Assembly: GCA_900540455.1 (NCBI GenBank)
Contig: UQGD01000038.1
Location: forward strand, 1-17,642
Length of the DNA stretch: 17,642 nucleotides
Direction of reading: 5' to 3'
From: an uncultured Faecalibacterium sp.
GTDB taxonomy: Bacteria; Bacillota; Clostridia; Oscillospirales; Ruminococcaceae
The notes beneath the pieces were generated by a model, which was given only the letters and a program-made list of their open reading frames with translations, was not told where the DNA came from and did no database searches. Below, piece after piece: positions 14,414 to 17,642 of the stretch. The position numbers were made by a program, and so were the translations under genes. The number at the start of each line of letters is the position of its first letter. The stretch's first letter is position 1.

Positions 14414-15193
14414 TTGCCCAGACCAAAAAAGTGCCGGATGGTCTGCCACTACCCCACCACCCGGGGATTTTTACCCGACCCACCCAATCCGGAGCAGGAA
14501 GCGGTGGTCTTGACGGTAGATGAGTACGAAGCCATCCGCCTGATCGACAAGGAAGGCTTGTCGCAGGAGCAGTGCGGTGATTTTATGCAGGTAGCCCGCA
14601 CCACCGTACAGCAGGTGTACGCCAGTGCCCGGCATAAGCTGGCCTGCGCTTTGGTACAGGGACTGCCCCTGCACATCGAGGGCGGCGACTACCGTCTGTG
14701 CAGCGGCGAGGGCCGCCAATGCGAGTGCGGCGGATGCTACAAGCAGGTTTTTCGACAGAAATATGCTATACAAAAAGGAGAAACGGTTATGAGAATCGCA
14801 GTTACCTATGAAAACGGTCAGATCTTCCAGCACTTTGGCCACACCGAGCAGTTCAAGGTCTACGACGTGGAGAATGGGCAGATCACCCACAGCGAGGTGG
14901 TCAGCACCAATGGCAGCGGCCACGGCGCACTGGCTGGCGTTCTGCAGGCACTGAAAGCGGATGTGCTGATCTGCGGCGGCATCGGCGGCGGCGCACAGGC
15001 TGCCCTGGCAGCAGCCGGCATCCAGCTGTATGGCGGCGTATCCGGCAGCGCAGATGACGCTGTGCAGGCTCTGCTGGCAAACAGCCTGGCCTACAATCCC
15101 AACGTCCGGTGCAGCCACCACGACCACGAGCACACCGAGGGCCACACCTGCGGCAGCCACGGCTGCGGTCAGGGTCACTGCGGCCAGCACTGA
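14414..15193 (+). CDS. DUF134 regulator fused to NifX-like metal-cluster-binding domain
   Basis: A 259 aa two-domain protein. Residues 1-100 are a DUF134 domain: PRPKKCRMVCHYP at the N-terminus, then LTVDEYEAIRLIDKEGLSQE and a helix-turn-helix like sigma region 4 (CGDFMQVARTTVQQVYASAR). A Cys-rich linker (CSGEGRQCECGGC) follows. From residue 126 comes a dinitrogenase iron-molybdenum cofactor (NifX/NifB-tail) fold: MRIAVTYENGQIFQHFGHTE, then ADVLICGGIGGGAQAALAAAGIQLYGG. The C-terminal ~28 residues are rich in His and Cys. The start is TTG at 14414, 8 bases after AAGGAGG, which gives the standard DUF134 N-terminus; the frame runs further up to 14297 without a ribosome site. DUF134 and NifX-like genes are often neighbours; here no stop separates them. 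No nif genes are nearby. A metal- or Fe-S-responsive regulator is inference. Confidence 0.85.
   Translation: MPRPKKCRMVCHYPTTRGFLPDPPNPEQEAVVLTVDEYEAIRLIDKEGLSQEQCGDFMQVARTTVQQVYASARHKLACALVQGLPLHIEGGDYRLCSGEGRQCECGGCYKQVFRQKYAIQKGETVMRIAVTYENGQIFQHFGHTEQFKVYDVENGQITHSEVVSTNGSGHGALAGVLQALKADVLICGGIGGGAQAALAAAGIQLYGGVSGSADDAVQALLANSLAYNPNVRCSHHDHEHTEGHTCGSHGCGQGHCGQH
14789..15193 (+). CDS. Possible internal translation start: NifX-like domain alone (134 aa)
   Basis: Inside the DUF134-NifX frame, GGAG (14777-14780) sits 8 bases before an in-frame ATG at 14789-14791, exactly where a stand-alone NifX-like protein would begin (MRIAVTYENG). Translation from here would give a 134 aa protein with the GGIGGGAQ cluster-binding region and the His/Cys-rich tail, without the DNA-binding half. 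It is an alternative product of the same gene, not a separate locus. Either two genes fused by loss of a stop, or one gene making two proteins, would look like this. Confidence 0.5.
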   Translation: MRIAVTYENGQIFQHFGHTEQFKVYDVENGQITHSEVVSTNGSGHGALAGVLQALKADVLICGGIGGGAQAALAAAGIQLYGGVSGSADDAVQALLANSLAYNPNVRCSHHDHEHTEGHTCGSHGCGQGHCGQH

Positions 15194-15207
15194 TCCCCTA
15201 TAAAATC

Positions 15208-15258
15208 AGCGTCCCCGCCCCTCTGCAACGTACAGAGAAGCGGGGACGCTTTTATTTT
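15208..15258 (+). terminator. Terminator between DUF134-NifX and M50 genes
   Basis: AGCGTCCCCGC (15208-15218) pairs perfectly with GCGGGGACGCT (15240-15250), and an inner CTCTG/CAGAG stem extends it. TTTTATTTT follows on plus. On minus it is followed by GATTTTATAG, a weaker U-tract, so it may serve both converging genes. Confidence 0.88.
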
Positions 15259-15271
15259 CAGCATCTTTTGA

Positions 15272-16405
15272 TCATTCGGTCTTTACCGCGCAGCCGGCCT
15301 GTTCTGCCTGCGCCAGCAGCTCCCGCTCCAAGGCGCAGTCCCCGGGATACGGCCAATCGAGGACCGCCCGCTCAAAAGCATCCTTCCAGCGGCGGGCCTG
15401 CTGCTGGTCGCCCCGCGCCAAAAGTGCATACGCATACTCTGTGCGCAGCACGGACAAGCAGGTCTTCATCTGGCGGCGAAACTGTTTCTGCTCCCCAGTC
15501 TCCCACTGAGACAAGATCTTGTCATCCCGGTCTGCCAGCAGTGCACAATACACCCGGTCGCAGCAGAGCATCCGGCGCTGGATGCCCTTTACTGTGGTGC
15601 CCTTGGCCAAAAGCCGGTCCATCTGGTCCGCAGCCTCTGCAAAGCGATGCTGGTCCATCAGACGGCTGGACTGCATCACCGCCACATCCACCTCCAGACC
15701 CGCTCGTGTTTCTGCCCCCTCCGACACCTGGAACCACTCCTCCGGCATCTGCCCCAGACGCAGACCCTGGCTCTGTGCCTCCACGATCTTCAGCTGTGCC
15801 CACAAAGCCCGCTGTGCAGCCGGGTCCCGCAGGAGCGAGCGCATATTTGCCCCGTCGTTATCAATGCCGCCGAGCTGCATCGGCAGACCATTTGCAATGG
15901 CAAACACCAGCCCCATAGCCGCCACCAGCGCCAGCACGGTACGCAGCATCCAGGGCATGGTCCATACCCACAGCGCACCTGCCGCCAGGCTCCCCAGCAA
16001 AAGGTTTGCCAGGACGCCCCCCAGGTTATACCAAACACAGGGCATCCTGCCCTCTTTCAGCTCCGGCGGTGCCAGCAGACATTGCCCGCCCGTGCCCGCC
16101 AGGGACAGACGGCGCAGTTTTAAGCGCCCCTGCTCTTTTTGCAGCATCCAGCTGCCGACCCGGAAAGAGCAGAATGTATACCCCGTAGCCAGCCCGCCTG
16201 CCAAATGCCCTGCCTCGTGCACGATGATCTGCACCACAGCAGCCAGTACCGCTGCCGCAAACATCCAGAACAGCCGGAACACCCCGGCAGCGCCGCCCGC
16301 CCCAAGGTCCGCCTGCTGTGCCAGCACAAGACCGCCCACAAAGCCAATGCCCGCCGCAGCAGCCATATACACCAGCTTGCCCAGGACGCCTTTCCAGTTT
16401 TTCAT
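15272..16405 (-). CDS. M50-type membrane metalloprotease with helical C-terminal domain
   Basis: A 377 aa protein. The N-terminal ~175 residues are membrane-embedded, with hydrophobic segments at about 11-30, 42-62, 125-150 and 153-175. The zinc motif HEAGH (63-67) lies at the end of the second segment, and a candidate third ligand is D184 in GGIDNDGANM, as in site-2-protease-like M50 enzymes. Residues ~185-377 are soluble, hydrophilic and helix-rich, possibly TPR-like. No PDZ or CBS domain was seen. The start at 16405 follows AGGGGGA by 6 bases; the frame is open to 16663 but that extension crosses the promoter and the dctM terminator. It stands alone between two terminators. Whether it cleaves an anti-sigma factor or another membrane protein cannot be told. 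Confidence 0.75.
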   Translation of the reverse strand: MKNWKGVLGKLVYMAAAAGIGFVGGLVLAQQADLGAGGAAGVFRLFWMFAAAVLAAVVQIIVHEAGHLAGGLATGYTFCSFRVGSWMLQKEQGRLKLRRLSLAGTGGQCLLAPPELKEGRMPCVWYNLGGVLANLLLGSLAAGALWVWTMPWMLRTVLALVAAMGLVFAIANGLPMQLGGIDNDGANMRSLLRDPAAQRALWAQLKIVEAQSQGLRLGQMPEEWFQVSEGAETRAGLEVDVAVMQSSRLMDQHRFAEAADQMDRLLAKGTTVKGIQRRMLCCDRVYCALLADRDDKILSQWETGEQKQFRRQMKTCLSVLRTEYAYALLARGDQQQARRWKDAFERAVLDWPYPGDCALERELLAQAEQAGCAVKTE

Positions 16406-16432
16406 CGCCGTTCCCCCTTTTGATTTTTTCTG

Positions 16433-16461
16433 AGTGTAGCACAGAGTTCGGCGCTTGAAAA
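16433..16461 (-). promoter_or_regulatory. Promoter of the M50 gene
   Basis: On minus, TTTTCA (16456-16461), 17 bases, TACACT (16433-16438) with TG in the extended -10 position. It lies between the dctM terminator and the M50 start. Confidence 0.55.
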
Positions 16462-16491
16462 GAGGGTGTATGGGGCTTTTTTCTGCAAAAC

Positions 16492-16521
16492 AAAAACACC
16501 CAGCCCGAAAGGGCTGGGTGT
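16492..16521 (-). terminator. dctM terminator
   Basis: On minus, ACACCCAGCCC (16511-16521 side) and GGGCTGGGTGT (16496-16506 side) form a perfect 11-bp stem with a 4-base loop, followed by TTTTTGTTTTG. It is about 50 bases past the dctM stop. Confidence 0.93.
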
Positions 16522-16571
16522 ACAGCTTTCTTAGTCCCACTGCGGACAGGGACAAGGGGCAAACGGATCCA

Positions 16572-17642
16572 TCAGTGGATGAATACCGGGCCCAAGGGGT
16601 TTGCGATGGGGCTGACGTAGCCGCCCAGCAGCTTGGGGATCGCCAGGCTGATATCGGGCACATAGGTCAGCAGCAGCAGTGCAATGAACATGCACAGATA
16701 GAACGGCAGGGTCGCCTTGACCACCTTTTCCATCGGGCGCTTTGCAACGGCAGAGCCGATGAACAGCACGGAGCCGACCGGGGGGGTCAGCAGGCCGATG
16801 CCGCAGTTCAGCACAACGATGATACCGAACTGGATCGGGTCGATGCCGATGGAGGTCGCAATGGGCAGCAGGATCGGGGTAGCGATCAGGATGATGGGAG
16901 CCATATCCATGATGCAGCCCAGAACCAGCAGGATCAGGTCGATCAGCAGAGCAATGATGTAGGGGTTATCGGTCAGGTTGGTGATCGCCTGTGCAGCCAG
17001 ATCGGGCACGTGCAGCATGGTCAGGCAGTTGCCGAACACAGCAGAGGTAGCGATCAGGATCAGCACGATGGACAGGGTGTCCACGCACTCATCCAGTGCG
17101 TGCCAAACGCCCTTCCAGTCCAGGCCCTTGTAGATAAAGACGGACACGAACAGAGAGTAGATAACAGCGATAGCAGCACTCTCGGTAGCGGTAAACACAC
17201 CGCCGACAACGCCGAACACCACGATGACCACTGCAGCCAGTGCCCAGATGGAGGTACCCAGCTGCTTGAAGAAGCCGCGGATGGTAAATGCAGAACCCTT
17301 GGGGTAGTTCTCCCGCACCGAGATGATGTAGGAGCCCACCATCAGCACCAGTGCCAGCAGAGCGCCGGGCAGGTAGCCAGCCAGGAACAGGCTGCCCACG
17401 CTGATGCCGCCGGCGGTGGTAGCGTAGATGACCATGTTATGGCTGGGGGGAACCAGCAGACCCTCGCAGGAGGAGGTGATGGTAACAGCGGTGGAGAAGT
17501 CGGCATCGTAGCCCTGGTCCACCATCATGGGGATCATGATGGAACCGATGGAGGCGGTGTCCGCAGAAGCAGAACCGGAAATGCCGCCAAAGAAGTAGGA
17601 TGCCACGATGTTGACCATGGCCATGCCGCCGCGCATCCAGCC
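16572..17642 (-). CDS. dctM: TRAP transporter large permease subunit DctM (5' part outside window)
   Basis: The large membrane subunit of a tripartite ATP-independent periplasmic (TRAP) transporter, which imports organic acids using an ion gradient and a binding protein. 356 residues are visible; DctM proteins are about 425 aa, so roughly 70 N-terminal residues lie beyond 17642. The frame continues to the last base (GW before MRGGMAMVN). Family hallmarks are VNIVASYFFGGISGSASADTASIG, EGLLVPPSHNMVIYA, GVFTATESAAIAVIYS, MDMAPIILIATPILLPIA and GIGLLTPPVGSVLFIG, in about ten hydrophobic segments. DctM is normally last after the binding protein and DctQ, so those genes are expected upstream, off the window. 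A terminator follows. Substrate (C4-dicarboxylate, sugar acid or other) cannot be read from this subunit. Confidence 0.93.
   Translation of the reverse strand, partial: GWMRGGMAMVNIVASYFFGGISGSASADTASIGSIMIPMMVDQGYDADFSTAVTITSSCEGLLVPPSHNMVIYATTAGGISVGSLFLAGYLPGALLALVLMVGSYIISVRENYPKGSAFTIRGFFKQLGTSIWALAAVVIVVFGVVGGVFTATESAAIAVIYSLFVSVFIYKGLDWKGVWHALDECVDTLSIVLILIATSAVFGNCLTMLHVPDLAAQAITNLTDNPYIIALLIDLILLVLGCIMDMAPIILIATPILLPIATSIGIDPIQFGIIVVLNCGIGLLTPPVGSVLFIGSAVAKRPMEKVVKATLPFYLCMFIALLLLTYVPDISLAIPKLLGGYVSPIANPLGPVFIH

Noticed and set aside
16406..16663. N-terminal extension of the M50 protein.
   Set aside because: It would cross the dctM terminator and the M50 promoter, and AGGGGGA places the start at 16405.

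Overview
The window looks like an ordinary chromosomal stretch from a GC-rich, gut-type Firmicute. Faecalibacterium or a close Ruminococcaceae/Oscillospiraceae relative is my best guess. The basis is high-GC coding sequence with AT-rich promoters, strong AGGAGG ribosome sites, PepV, COG2426 and DUF134-type proteins, and the clostridial form of several enzymes. This is a judgement by protein character; no database search was possible. No tRNA, rRNA, CRISPR, insertion sequence or phage gene was seen. Most genes lie on the minus strand; only cysE, the DUF134 gene and one doubtful mini-gene read on plus.

Layout. (1) 29-2355, minus: a pyrimidine operon, pyrC then pyrF. It has a consensus promoter, a 29-codon leader ORF with a U-rich end, an intrinsic terminator one base after the leader stop codon, and then pyrC. 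(2) 2492-3306, plus: cysE (serine acetyltransferase) with its own promoter and a terminator shared with the converging pepV. (3) 3330-6274, minus: exonuclease III, a COG2426 membrane protein and a PepV-type dipeptidase. (4) 6275-6759: AT-rich intergenic DNA with inverted repeats and a possible plus-strand mini-gene ending at a very strong terminator. (5) 6760-9738, minus: a tRNA-maturation operon, rnz-cca-tcdA, with touching or overlapping genes. (6) 9797-10862, minus: a secreted protein of three bacterial Ig-like domains. (7) 10965-12079, minus: DAHP synthase, the entry step of aromatic amino acid synthesis. (8) 12123-14100, minus: citrate synthase translationally coupled to a MarR-type regulator. 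(9) 14266-15258, plus: a DUF134 regulator fused in frame to a NifX-like metal-cluster domain with a His/Cys-rich tail, plus an internal start that could make the second domain alone. (10) 15272-16461, minus: an M50-type membrane metalloprotease with a helical C-terminal half. (11) 16492-17642, minus: the TRAP transporter large permease dctM, cut by the window edge.

The most interesting item is the pyrC leader. It has the layout of the UTP-sensing, translation-coupled attenuators known at enterobacterial pyrBI and pyrE. Firmicutes usually control pyr genes with the RNA-binding protein PyrR instead. The second is the DUF134-NifX fusion with two candidate translation starts. The third is the self-contained Phe-rich mini-gene at 6540-6748. 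Regulatory calls rest on reading promoters, ribosome sites and stems by eye. No folding, alignment or expression data were available.
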